Shown in pieces: positions 1 to 8,290 of a DNA stretch of 22,818 nucleotides (positions are counted from its first letter, which is position 1; every line of letters starts with the position of its first letter). Made by a program: the position numbers and the translations under genes. The stretch spans positions 1-22,818 of the forward strand of contig CBFDBC010000029.1 of the NCBI GenBank assembly GCA_965602945.1, written 5' to 3'. A model generated the notes under the pieces. That model had not been told where the DNA came from. It was given only the letters and a program-made list of their open reading frames with translations, and made no database searches. The stretch is from JAUXEH01 sp965602945. Lineage in GTDB: Bacteria > Acidobacteriota > Aminicenantia > Aminicenantales > Aminicenantaceae.

Positions 1-2
1 CG

Positions 3-866
3 GAGCTGGTAAAGGAGGATCAGATCCTGTTCGGGTTCCACCACCTGGCTGTGTCCCGCAAAAGCCTGGTGGAAGGCCTCCTGAAGAAAAACGTCACCAT
101 GATCGGATATGAAATCATCCAGGACGAGGATTCCAGCCTCCCGTTCCTGGAAAGCTTGAGTGAGATCGCCGGTCAGATGTGTCATGTCATAGCCGGTCAT
201 CACCTGCAAGCCGACCAGGGCGGCCGGGGACTGCTCATCGGCAGCGTCGTGAGCGTACCCCCTGCTACGGCCGTGATCGTGGGCAGTGACATTCTGGCCC
301 GCAGCGCGGTACGGGCGATGCTGGGCGCGGGCGCGCACACCATCGCCCTGGGAAGACAAATGGACAAGCTGCGGGAGATCGAGCACCTGACCGGAGGACG
401 TGCGGTCACTCTGATGGCCAGCCAGTACAATCTGGCTCGCATGACACCGGTCGCTGACATTCTGATCGGAGCGGTCCTGAGGCCCGGTGAGCGGGCCCCA
501 GTCCTGCTCTCGCGCGAGATGGTGAAATCCATGAAAAAGGGCTCCATCCTCATCGATCTCTCCATCGATCAAGGCGGATGTGCGGAAACCAGCCGCCCCA
601 CAACCCTGGAACAACCCACCTATGTGGAAGAAGGCGTCACACATTACTGTGTTCCCAACATCACTTCGACCGTGAGCCGGACATCCACCAAGGTCCTCTC
701 CAACCTGGTCGTTCCCTACCTCCTTCAGATCGGAGAGCTGGGGCTCCAGGGAGCCCTGGAATCCGATCCCTCGCTCGGGAGAGGCATGTACATGTACAAA
801 CAGAATATCATCAAACGGAGAGTCGCGGAGCGTTTCGGCTTTCCGCACGAGGACCTGGCTTCCTGA
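3..866 (+). CDS. Alanine dehydrogenase / PNT-alpha family protein, 3' part (5' end outside window)
   Basis: The reading frame is open from the first complete codon at base 3, so the start lies upstream; 287 residues are visible. They correspond to the C-terminal two thirds of alanine dehydrogenase, which reversibly and oxidatively deaminates L-alanine to pyruvate with NAD+. Family hallmarks are present: an ILFGFHHLA segment, GGRGLLIGS before the Rossmann domain, DIlIGAVLRPG, the catalytic-loop block IDQGGCAETSRPTT holding the conserved Asp, and a HYCVPNI segment ending in RTST. The dinucleotide-binding loop at 279-299 is odd: the usual GGGTVG reads GSDILA, and the acidic residue expected after the second strand is replaced by Gly-Arg. 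Cofactor binding may therefore be altered or lost. The next gene starts 31 nt downstream, so it may share the redox operon. Family membership is secure; alanine dehydrogenase activity is not. Confidence 0.8.
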   Translation, partial: ELVKEDQILFGFHHLAVSRKSLVEGLLKKNVTMIGYEIIQDEDSSLPFLESLSEIAGQMCHVIAGHHLQADQGGRGLLIGSVVSVPPATAVIVGSDILARSAVRAMLGAGAHTIALGRQMDKLREIEHLTGGRAVTLMASQYNLARMTPVADILIGAVLRPGERAPVLLSREMVKSMKKGSILIDLSIDQGGCAETSRPTTLEQPTYVEEGVTHYCVPNITSTVSRTSTKVLSNLVVPYLLQIGELGLQGALESDPSLGRGMYMYKQNIIKRRVAERFGFPHEDLAS

Positions 867-897
867 AGGTCAGCTATACACACACAAAGGAAGGATC

Positions 898-1359
898 ATG
901 GACAGCATGTTCAACGAATTCGGGACAGAACAGAAAGAACTCATCCACATTCTCCATCAGGTACAGTCGGATCTTGGTTATATCCCCGCCGAGGCCGTCG
1001 GCCGCATCGCCCGGCATCTGAATATCTCGGAGAGCGACATCTACGGGGTGCTGACGTTCTACAAGGCGTTCAGCCTCAAGCCGAAGGGGAAGCACGTCAT
1101 CACCATCTGCATGGGGACGGCCTGCCACGTGCGCGGCGCACCCCGGATACTGGATGAGTTCGGCCGGCAGCTGGACATCGAACCGGGGGAGACCTCGGAG
1201 GACAATCAGTTCACCCTGGAGACCGTCAACTGTGTCGGAGCCTGTGCCCTGGGACCCATCGCCATCGCGGATGGGGAGTATCACGGCCAGCTCAAGACCG
1301 GCAAGATCGAGAAGATCATACAGACGGTAAGAGACAGCGAAGATACTACAAAGGGATAG
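898..1359 (+). CDS. nuoE: NuoE/HydC-like [2Fe-2S] thioredoxin-fold subunit
   Basis: This 153-residue protein matches the 24-kDa subunit family (NuoE of complex I, HydC of NAD-linked hydrogenases, gamma subunits of NAD-linked formate dehydrogenases). A helical N-terminal region (about 1-55, including IPAEAVGRIARHL and YGVLTFYKAF) precedes a thioredoxin-like domain. The four cluster ligands are visible as C71-x4-C76 and C112-x3-C116. Its usual role is to carry a [2Fe-2S] cluster and dock on the FMN/NADH subunit, which is encoded 12 nt downstream. The ATG at 898 follows a good ribosome binding site (AAGGAAGG). With no membrane Nuo genes in the window it should belong to a cytoplasmic complex. 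The exact name (NuoE versus HydC) cannot be decided from sequence alone. Confidence 0.9.
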   Translation: MDSMFNEFGTEQKELIHILHQVQSDLGYIPAEAVGRIARHLNISESDIYGVLTFYKAFSLKPKGKHVITICMGTACHVRGAPRILDEFGRQLDIEPGETSEDNQFTLETVNCVGACALGPIAIADGEYHGQLKTGKIEKIIQTVRDSEDTTKG

Positions 1360-1371
1360 CTCTGAAGACCA

Positions 1372-3297
1372 ATGGCAAAAATCAACGTCACCAAACTGGA
1401 AGAGATAAGAACCAGGCTCGTAGAGGCACGCGAGGAAGAAAAGACCTGCATCACCGTATGTGGAGGCACGGGCTGCCATGCGTATGGCTGTTTGAAGGTA
1501 GCGGACACGTTCAGAGAAGAGATCCTTGAACGGGGCCTGCAGGATGAGGTCACCCTCCGCCTCACCGGCTGCCATGGTTTCTGCGAACGGGGACCTATCG
1601 TGGTCATCCAGCCAGAGGGGATCTTTTACCAGAGGATCCAGCTGGAAGACATCCCGGAGGTCATGTCCGAAACCGTCCTCCAGAAGAAGATCATCCCCCG
1701 CCTGCTGTACGTCGAGCCGCGGACGAAGAAAGAGATCGTGCTCGAGCGGGACGTGCCGTTCTACAAGAAGCAGAAACGCATCATCTTCGAGAACAACGGA
1801 TTGCTCGATCCCACGGATCTGGAGAATTACATCGCCCTGGACGGCTACAAGGCCCTGTCCAAGGCCTTGTTCGAGATGACGTCCGAGGAGGTCATCGAGG
1901 AGATCAAGACTTCCGGGCTGAGAGGCCGGGGCGGGGGGGGATTCCCCTCAGGCAAGAAGTGGGAGGTATGCCGGCAGGTCCGGTCCGACACCAAATATCT
2001 CATATGCAACGCAGATGAAGGGGATCCCGGGGCCTACATGGACCGCAGCCTGCTGGAAGGAAATCCCCACAGCGTCATCGAAGGCATGATCATCGGAGCC
2101 TATGCCATAGGCGCCGGAGAGGGTTATATCTATGTCCGGATGGAGTATCCCCTGGCGGTGACGAACGTCACCCGAGCGATCCAGCAGGCCCGGGAGGTCG
2201 GGCTGCTGGGCGAATCCATCCTTGGTTCGGAATTCAATTTCGACATCCATGTGTTCAAGGGCGCCGGAGCGTTCGTTTCCGGTGAGGAGACCTCACTCAT
2301 GGCCTCCATCGAAGGCCTTCGGGCGTTTCCCCGGCAGCGTCCCCCTTTCCCCGCTCAATCGGGGCTCTGGGGGAAACCCACCAACATCAACAATGTGGAG
2401 ACCTGGGCCAATGTGCCCCCGATCATAAACCGGGGATCCGAGTGGTATGCCGGGATCGGGACCGAGAGCAGCAAAGGAACCAAGATCTTCTCGCTGGTGG
2501 GGAAGATCAACAACACGGGCCTGGTGGAAGTCCCTATGGGGATCACGCTCAAGGAGATCATCTTCCAGATCGGGGGCGGCATCAAGGACGGCAAGAAGTT
2601 CAAGGCGGTGCAGACGGGCGGACCCTCCGGCGGCTGCATACCGGCGGACCAGCTCGACCTCCCCATCGATTTCGACACCCTGGCCAAAGCCGGATCCATC
2701 ATGGGATCGGGCGGGATGATCGTCATGGACGAGGACACCTGCATGGTGGATGTGGCCCGGTACTTCCTCCAGTTCACGCAGGAGGAATCCTGCGGCAAGT
2801 GCGTGCCCTGCCGGGTCGGGACCCGGGAGATGGTCAACGTCCTCACACGCATCACAGAGGGGGAGGGCCGGGAGGGCGACATCGAACGCCTGGAAGCCCT
2901 GGCCAGGACGGTCCACGAGGGCTCCCTGTGCGGGCTGGGGCAGACCGCCCCTAATCCGGTCCTCACCACCATCCGGTATTTCCGTAAGGAGTACGAGGAA
3001 CACATCCAGAAGAAACACTGCGCGGCGCATGCCTGCAAAGAACTGACCGGGTATTACATCGATCCCGAGAAGTGTGTGGGCTGCCTCCTCTGTAAGAAGA
3101 GCTGCTCGGTGGATGCCATCACCGGCGAGCGCAAACAGGTACACGTCATCGATCAGGAGCTCTGCATAAAGTGCGGCGCCTGTTTCGATGTCTGTCCCCC
3201 CAAGGTCGGCGCTGTCGTCAAGCTGACCGGTCACAAGCGGAAACGCATTCTGAAGATAAAAGACGAAAAAACGAGCACGAAAAGAGTGGCCCAATGA
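1372..3297 (+). CDS. nuoF: NuoF/HydB-like NADH-binding FMN flavoprotein with extra Fe-S domains
   Basis: This 641-residue protein has the extended HydB architecture rather than the short NuoF one. Residues about 25-110 form a thioredoxin-like [2Fe-2S] domain (C30, C35, C67, C71). Residues about 130-440 form the NADH/FMN Rossmann-like module, with the Gly-rich RGRGGGGFPSG loop at 185-195, NADEGDPGAY at 213-222 and SGEETSLM at 303-310. The N3-type [4Fe-4S] ligands are C474, C477, C480 and C520. The C-terminal ferredoxin domain has two complete CxxCxxCxxxC motifs (C568/571/574/578 and C598/601/604/608). The protein oxidises or reduces NAD(H) at FMN and distributes electrons through Fe-S clusters. 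In HydABC-type enzymes this subunit houses the bifurcating flavin. It overlaps the next gene by 4 nt (ATGA), which indicates translational coupling and partnership. HydB-type naming is equally valid. Confidence 0.92.
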   Translation: MAKINVTKLEEIRTRLVEAREEEKTCITVCGGTGCHAYGCLKVADTFREEILERGLQDEVTLRLTGCHGFCERGPIVVIQPEGIFYQRIQLEDIPEVMSETVLQKKIIPRLLYVEPRTKKEIVLERDVPFYKKQKRIIFENNGLLDPTDLENYIALDGYKALSKALFEMTSEEVIEEIKTSGLRGRGGGGFPSGKKWEVCRQVRSDTKYLICNADEGDPGAYMDRSLLEGNPHSVIEGMIIGAYAIGAGEGYIYVRMEYPLAVTNVTRAIQQAREVGLLGESILGSEFNFDIHVFKGAGAFVSGEETSLMASIEGLRAFPRQRPPFPAQSGLWGKPTNINNVETWANVPPIINRGSEWYAGIGTESSKGTKIFSLVGKINNTGLVEVPMGITLKEIIFQIGGGIKDGKKFKAVQTGGPSGGCIPADQLDLPIDFDTLAKAGSIMGSGGMIVMDEDTCMVDVARYFLQFTQEESCGKCVPCRVGTREMVNVLTRITEGEGREGDIERLEALARTVHEGSLCGLGQTAPNPVLTTIRYFRKEYEEHIQKKHCAAHACKELTGYYIDPEKCVGCLLCKKSCSVDAITGERKQVHVIDQELCIKCGACFDVCPPKVGAVVKLTGHKRKRILKIKDEKTSTKRVAQ

Positions 3298-5822
3298 AGA
3301 TAACCATTGATGGAAAATCATTCGAGATCGAAGGGAAAAAGACCGTGCTGGAGGCGGCCCGGGAAAACGGCATCAGCATTCCCTCCCTGTGTGACCATCC
3401 CCGTATGATCCCGTTTACCGGCTGCCGTCTCTGTCTGGTCCAGATTAAGGGCAGCCGTGGATTCAAACCCGCCTGCAGCACCGAGTGTGACGAGGGGATG
3501 GATGTCAAGACCCGCACTCCCCGGCTCCTCCGGCTTCGCAGGGAGATCCTGGAGCTCATCCTGAGCGAGCACCCCAACGCCTGCCTGATCTGTTCGGAGA
3601 AAGAAAAATGTGACGATCTCAAATCCACCATCCGCAAGGTGGGCGAGGTCACCGGCTGTGTGCTGTGCACCAATAACGGGCGCTGCGAGCTTCAGGACAT
3701 CGTGACCGAGATCGGCCTCGAGCGTGTCGGGCACCCCTCCGTTTACCGCGAGCTGGAAGTCCGGCGCAGCGATCCCTTTTTCGACCGGAACTACAACCTC
3801 TGCATACTCTGCGGCCGCTGCGTACGGATCTGCCGGGAGGTGCGGGGGCTGTCCACGCTGACCTTCATGCAGAGGGGTCCTGAGACCGTGGTCGGGACCG
3901 CCATGGACAAATCATTACTCCGGGCGGGCTGCCAATTCTGCGGAGCCTGCGTGGATGTCTGCCCCACGGGAGCCCTGACGGAAAAAAGCATGAAATACGA
4001 AGGACTCCCCGAGAAGACGGACCAGGCTCTGTGCACCCTGTGCAGCCTCGGCTGCCGGATGGATGTGCACACGCGGGGGAACCGCATCCTGTTCAGCCAG
4101 CCCTCCAAAGATGGCCCGGTCAACGAAGGACAGGCCTGCGTCAAGGGACGATTTCTGCTCAAGGATGTGGTTCACAGCCCCAAGCGCGTCAAGAAACCCA
4201 TGATCCGAAAGAAAAAGGAATGGATCGAGGTGGACTGGGACGAGGCCCTGGGGCTTGTCGCGAAAAAACTCAAGGCCTTCAAGCCGGAAGAGGTGGCCCT
4301 GGTCGAGACGTCGCAGGCATCCTGTGAGGAAGGCTATGTCATCCGGAGCCTGGCAGGCGACACCCTCAAGACACGGAACCTTTACAGGCCTCACGAACAA
4401 TCGCCTGCGAGTGTGTATAAAAACCTGATGGATAAAGCCGGAATCCAGGCCGGACTGAACTACGACGCTTCCGCAATCGAAGAGGCAAAAACCATAGTGG
4501 TGCTGGGGACCGATGTGGCGGCGTCCCAACCGATAATATGGCTGCAGATCCTGGACGCGGTCAAGAGCGGGGGCGCCGAACTGATCGTTCTGAGCTCGCC
4601 CGAGTTTCCCTTCAGCCGCTTTGCCGGGACCCGGCTTCGTCACCATCCCGGAAGTGAAATACCTGTTCTGACCGGGATCTCCAAACTTATTCTGGAGCGG
4701 GAAGACGACGAACCGGACGAAAAGGCGCCCGGTCATTCCGCCTTCGCCGCAGACCTGGGGGCCTGGAGCCTCAAGGATTTCGAGAAGAACACGGGACTCC
4801 CGCTCGAGGCTGTCCATGAACTTGCCGTTCGGCTGTCCGCGCCCGGCCCGGTGGCGTATCTTTTTGGGGCGGAAACGGCGTCAAGGCCGGATGGGGAAGC
4901 TGTCCTGACCGCGCTGTGGAACCTCTCCCTGCAGACCGGCGGTAGACTGGTGCCGCTGGGCCTGGAGAGCAACGAGCGAGGCCTTTTGGAGCTGGACAGA
5001 ACCGGGGCCGGAAAATGGGCGGCTTCCGAGGATATCCTGCAGGCGCTGAAAGACAGACAGGTCAAGGCCCTGTATGCGACCGGACCCTTCAAGCTCCCTC
5101 GCCAGGCCAGGCCGGAATTTCTGGTGATGCAGACGGCGGTCTGGGACTTGGGAGCAGGGGGAGCCGACGTGATCCTCCCCGCGGTGACGTGGGCCGAAGA
5201 GGATGGGATCTTCGTGAACGCGGGGGGGCGGATCCAGCCCTGCCGAGGGGTCGTCGAATCCGAAGGCGCCGCCCGCCCGGGCTGGTGGATCCTGAACGAG
5301 CTGTCCCGGAAGATGGGAAACCGGGTCCCGGAGTATGACAAGGCCTCCGACATCTGGAAGGACATCCGCAGGGACGCCCCATCCCTGAACGATGTCAACG
5401 GGGCGTTTCTCAAAGACGGCGGAGACCTGTTCGTGAAGGAATCCCCCGTTGGGGAGCCGGCCTTCCTGCCGCCGGGTCAACCGGACATTCCGCCCCGCCC
5501 AAGCGACAAACACCCGCTGCTCTGGCTCAACCTGGCTAATCTGGACTCCTACCGGGGGCTGGTCTTCAGCCGGGAGGATAAGGGATTCCGTTTGTTCCGG
5601 GATGAGGCCCGGGTCCTTCTGAATCCGGAAGACGCGGGTATGATGGAACTCCGGAAAGGGGACGACGTCGTCCTCGAATCTCCGGCGGGCAATTTTTCCG
5701 GACATGTGCGTGTCGACGAACGCATCGCCCCGGGAACCGTCGTGACGTCCCTGGCTCCGTTCCGGTTTGTCGATAATCGGGCTTCTCACGTGTTCGCGGC
5801 GAAACTGAAAAGAGGAAAATAG
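3294..5822 (+). CDS. NuoG/FdhA-like molybdopterin-fold iron-sulfur subunit
   Basis: I chose the ATG at 3294, which overlaps the upstream stop and gives MKITIDG, the normal start of the plant-type ferredoxin domain; this makes 842 residues. Domain order: [2Fe-2S] ferredoxin (C33, C44, C47, C61); His-Cys [4Fe-4S] segment (H93, C97, C100, C106) with an additional CVLCTNNGRCELQD stretch (C122, C125, C131); a two-cluster ferredoxin domain (C170/173/176/180 and C213/216/219/223); then a molybdopterin oxidoreductase domain from about 240 with its own [4Fe-4S] motif (C247, C250, C254, C282) and a typical EEDGIFVNAGGRIQP block near 635-649. The segment aligning with the catalytic Cys/Sec of formate dehydrogenases reads RNLYRPHEQSP and has neither residue. 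Formate oxidation is therefore unlikely, and a NuoG-like electron-conduit role is favoured. Whether a pterin is bound cannot be told. Confidence 0.88.
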   Translation: MKITIDGKSFEIEGKKTVLEAARENGISIPSLCDHPRMIPFTGCRLCLVQIKGSRGFKPACSTECDEGMDVKTRTPRLLRLRREILELILSEHPNACLICSEKEKCDDLKSTIRKVGEVTGCVLCTNNGRCELQDIVTEIGLERVGHPSVYRELEVRRSDPFFDRNYNLCILCGRCVRICREVRGLSTLTFMQRGPETVVGTAMDKSLLRAGCQFCGACVDVCPTGALTEKSMKYEGLPEKTDQALCTLCSLGCRMDVHTRGNRILFSQPSKDGPVNEGQACVKGRFLLKDVVHSPKRVKKPMIRKKKEWIEVDWDEALGLVAKKLKAFKPEEVALVETSQASCEEGYVIRSLAGDTLKTRNLYRPHEQSPASVYKNLMDKAGIQAGLNYDASAIEEAKTIVVLGTDVAASQPIIWLQILDAVKSGGAELIVLSSPEFPFSRFAGTRLRHHPGSEIPVLTGISKLILEREDDEPDEKAPGHSAFAADLGAWSLKDFEKNTGLPLEAVHELAVRLSAPGPVAYLFGAETASRPDGEAVLTALWNLSLQTGGRLVPLGLESNERGLLELDRTGAGKWAASEDILQALKDRQVKALYATGPFKLPRQARPEFLVMQTAVWDLGAGGADVILPAVTWAEEDGIFVNAGGRIQPCRGVVESEGAARPGWWILNELSRKMGNRVPEYDKASDIWKDIRRDAPSLNDVNGAFLKDGGDLFVKESPVGEPAFLPPGQPDIPPRPSDKHPLLWLNLANLDSYRGLVFSREDKGFRLFRDEARVLLNPEDAGMMELRKGDDVVLESPAGNFSGHVRVDERIAPGTVVTSLAPFRFVDNRASHVFAAKLKRGK

Positions 5823-5824
5823 TG

Positions 5825-6661
5825 ATGACCAAGATAATTCGCAGGGAACGGTTGGTTCCCAATATCCATCTGCTCGAAGTCGAGGCTCCTGAGGTGGCCC
5901 GCCACTGCCGGCCGGGACAGTTCGTCATGCTCATGCCCGACGAACGGGGGGAGCGGATCCCGCTGACCATCGCCGACTGGGACGCGGAGAAGGGCACGGT
6001 CTCTTCTGTCTTCATGGCCGTGGGCACTTCCACGCAGAAGCTCGCGCTCCTCAAGGGGGGAGATGAACTGCCGGTCTATGTGGGCCCGTTGGGAAAGCCG
6101 GCGGAGATCGAAAAATTCGGTACCGTGTTATGCGCCGGAGGCTGCTACGGCATCGGCGCCATTTACCCCATCGTTCGCGCGCTCAAGGAGGCGGGCAACA
6201 CCGTCTACACGATGATCGATGTCAAAGCCAGCTTCCTGATGTACTGGGAAGACCGGCTGAAGAGATTCTCCGATGAGTTCTTCGTGTCTTCCCGCGACAG
6301 CTTTTTTGACTGCAAGGATTACATCCCGAGTGTGCTCAACAAAGTCCTCAAGAAATCCGCACTCGACCGTGTGATCGCCATCGGATGCACCTATCTGATG
6401 TACAGCTGTTCGGAGGCGACGCGCCCCCGGGGGATCAAGACCATCGTCAGCCTGAATCCGGTCATGGTGGACGGGACCGGGATGTGCGGCGCCTGCCGCT
6501 GTACCGTCGAGGGCCGCACCAAGTTCGCATGCGTGGACGGGCCCGACTTCGACGGGCATGCCGTCGAATGGGATGAGCTGTTCTACCGTCGGAAGTCCTA
6601 TTTCGAGGATGAGATCCGATCGATGTGTTACTGGGAAAAGGAAGCCCTTTTAGAAGAATAA
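5825..6661 (+). CDS. nfnA: NfnA/SudB-like FAD/[2Fe-2S] oxidoreductase subunit
   Basis: This 278-residue protein belongs to the PyrK/NfnA branch of the ferredoxin-NADP+ reductase family. It has an FAD-binding beta-barrel with the family form RIPLTIADWD (where others have RxYS), an NAD(P)-binding half starting at CAGGCYGIGAIYP, and a C-terminal [2Fe-2S] site with Cys residues near 221, 224, 226 and 236 in GMCGACRC...FACVDGPDF. In NfnAB this subunit binds NAD(H) and works with NfnB to couple NADH, NADPH and reduced ferredoxin. A GTG at 5822 overlaps the previous stop, but the ATG at 5825 sits 8 nt from an AGAGGA ribosome binding site and is preferred. It lies directly between the NuoG-like gene and its natural partner nfnB, which argues for one complex. 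PyrK (orotate dehydrogenase electron transfer) is unlikely because no pyrD is present. Confidence 0.88.
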   Translation: MTKIIRRERLVPNIHLLEVEAPEVARHCRPGQFVMLMPDERGERIPLTIADWDAEKGTVSSVFMAVGTSTQKLALLKGGDELPVYVGPLGKPAEIEKFGTVLCAGGCYGIGAIYPIVRALKEAGNTVYTMIDVKASFLMYWEDRLKRFSDEFFVSSRDSFFDCKDYIPSVLNKVLKKSALDRVIAIGCTYLMYSCSEATRPRGIKTIVSLNPVMVDGTGMCGACRCTVEGRTKFACVDGPDFDGHAVEWDELFYRRKSYFEDEIRSMCYWEKEALLEE

Positions 6662-6680
6662 TCTCTGGAAAAGAATAAAC

Positions 6681-8183
6681 ATGGCAGACAAAAAGACTGA
6701 GCTATCGCCCGAGATCAAGGCACGACAAAAGACTGGTTTTACCGAGGAATGGCGCAAGGAAATGCGCAAATCCGTCCCCGTCAAAGAGCGGATGAAGATT
6801 TTGCGGCAGAAGATGCCGGAGAGGGGCCCGGATGAGAGAAACACGGATTTCCGGGAGGTCAACCTGGGTTTGAGGGCGGAAGCGGCCCAGAAGGAGGCCC
6901 GGCGCTGTCTCGACTGCGCGAATCCGCTGTGCGTGGCCGGCTGCCCGGTGGGGATCGACATCCCCGCCTTCATCAAACTCATCGAAGCAGGTAAATTCTC
7001 GGAAAGCGCCCGCAAGCTGAAGGAGACCAACAGCCTACCCTCGATCTGCGGGCGTGTGTGTCCTCAGGAGACCCAGTGTGAAGAGGTCTGCAATCTTAAG
7101 AAGGCCACGGGCGTGCCGGTCGGCATCGGCAATCTGGAACGCTTCGCCTCGGATGTAGAGAGACAGGAAGGCGAGGTGTATATCCCCACGATCGCGCCCT
7201 CCACCGGCCGCAAAGTCGCCATCCTGGGCGCCGGCCCGGCCGGATTGACCGTGGCGGGGGAACTTGCCAAGAAGGGACATAAGATCACCGTGTTCGAGGC
7301 ACTGCATGTGGCCGGAGGAGTGCTGGTGTACGGGATCCCGGAGTTCCGGCTGCCCAAGATGATCCTGGAGGCCGAGGTCGATTACCTGCGTAAGCTGGGC
7401 GTTGAATTCCGGATGAATTATGTTGTGGGCATGACAGCCTCCCTGGACGACCTCAAGGCGGAAGGCTATGAGGCCTTTTTTGTGGCGACCGGGGCAGGGC
7501 TTCCCAACTTCATGCGGGTCCCCGGGGAGAACCTCATCGGGATCTATTCGGCCAACGAATACCTGACCCGTGTGAATCTGATGCGGGCCTACGACTTCCC
7601 CAACTACGACACACCGGTCTTCCCGGGTAAGCGTGCCGCGGTCCTGGGCGGCGGAAACGTGGCCATGGATTCGGTGCGCACGGCCAAACGGTTGGGCGCG
7701 GAGATGGCGGCCATCGTGTACCGGCGTTCCCGTGTGGAAATGCCCGCCCGCATCGAGGAGGTGCATCACGCAGAGGAAGAGGGCATCGAATTCCATTTCC
7801 TCACAACACCGACCCGATTCATCGGGGATGAGAATCACAAGGTCACGGCCATGGAGTGCCTGCGTATGGAACTGGGCGAACCGGACTCTTCAGGCCGGCG
7901 CCGGCCCGTTCCCATCGAGGGATCGGAGTTCATCATGGAAGTGGACATGGTCGTGGTGGCCATCGGCAACAGTCCCAACCCGCTCATCACTCAGACCACA
8001 CCCGAGCTGGAGGTTGGGAAATGGGGCAACGTCGAGGTGGACTGGGACACCATGGCCACCAGCATGGAAGGCGTCTATGCCGGGGGTGACATCGTGCGCG
8101 GCGGCGCCACGGTCATCCTGGCCATGGGTGATGCCCGTGTGGCTGCCGGCGAGATGCACAAGTATCTCAACGGCCGTGGATAA
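6681..8183 (+). CDS. nfnB: NfnB/GltD-like NADPH-dependent flavoprotein
   Basis: This 500-residue protein has the full architecture of NfnB/SudA and the glutamate synthase small subunit. An N-terminal double-cluster ferredoxin-like domain carries Cys 76/79/84/88 and 123/127/133/137. An FAD-binding Rossmann motif GAGPAG lies at 183-188 with YGIPEFRLPK following, and a second nucleotide motif GGGNVA at 323-328 is followed by YRRSRVEMPAR, whose arginines suit the 2'-phosphate of NADPH. The C-terminal YAGGDIVRGGATVILAMGDA block closes the FAD fold. Placed 19 nt after nfnA, it is best read as the NADPH site of an NfnAB module rather than as part of glutamate synthase, since no gltB-type large subunit is present. 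It is the last gene of the redox cluster, because a new promoter follows. Free-standing GltA-type function remains possible. Confidence 0.9.
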   Translation: MADKKTELSPEIKARQKTGFTEEWRKEMRKSVPVKERMKILRQKMPERGPDERNTDFREVNLGLRAEAAQKEARRCLDCANPLCVAGCPVGIDIPAFIKLIEAGKFSESARKLKETNSLPSICGRVCPQETQCEEVCNLKKATGVPVGIGNLERFASDVERQEGEVYIPTIAPSTGRKVAILGAGPAGLTVAGELAKKGHKITVFEALHVAGGVLVYGIPEFRLPKMILEAEVDYLRKLGVEFRMNYVVGMTASLDDLKAEGYEAFFVATGAGLPNFMRVPGENLIGIYSANEYLTRVNLMRAYDFPNYDTPVFPGKRAAVLGGGNVAMDSVRTAKRLGAEMAAIVYRRSRVEMPARIEEVHHAEEEGIEFHFLTTPTRFIGDENHKVTAMECLRMELGEPDSSGRRRPVPIEGSEFIMEVDMVVVAIGNSPNPLITQTTPELEVGKWGNVEVDWDTMATSMEGVYAGGDIVRGGATVILAMGDARVAAGEMHKYLNGRG

Positions 8184-8240
8184 ACGCAGCTCGGCCGCCG
8201 CTTGGCCTCCACGGGATTCCGAGGAGCGCCGGTTTGATAG

Positions 8241-8269
8241 TTGATATGATAATTCTGAGGCCTTATGAT
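8241..8269 (+). promoter_or_regulatory. Sigma70-type promoter for the CoA-transferase gene
   Basis: TTGATA (8241-8246) and TATGAT (8264-8269) are separated by 17 nt, each one base from consensus. Transcription would begin near 8276, giving a leader of about 15 nt that still contains the GAGGGAGG ribosome binding site before the GTG at 8291. This separates the CoA-transferase unit from the redox operon ending at 8183. Confidence 0.6.
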
Positions 8270-8290
8270 TCTGCGTGAGGGAGGACGAAC

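Noticed and set aside
2293..3321. Long minus-strand open frame opposite the nuoF-like gene
   Set aside because: It is antisense to a gene with intact, well-conserved motifs, and its translation shows no recognisable domain; typical of GC-rich shadow frames.
3294..5822. Formate dehydrogenase assignment for the molybdopterin-fold subunit
   Set aside because: The catalytic Cys/Sec position is absent, and no formate-specific accessory gene (such as fdhD) is nearby.
6681..8183. Glutamate synthase small subunit as the function of the GltD-like protein
   Set aside because: No glutamate synthase large subunit is present, and the NfnA-type partner directly upstream gives a better explanation.
8174..8214. 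Inverted repeat CCGTGG/CCACGG with inner GGCC/GGCC after nfnB, a possible terminator
   Set aside because: The stem is interrupted, the loop is long, and no T-run follows. It is GC-rich sequence where short complementary blocks are expected.
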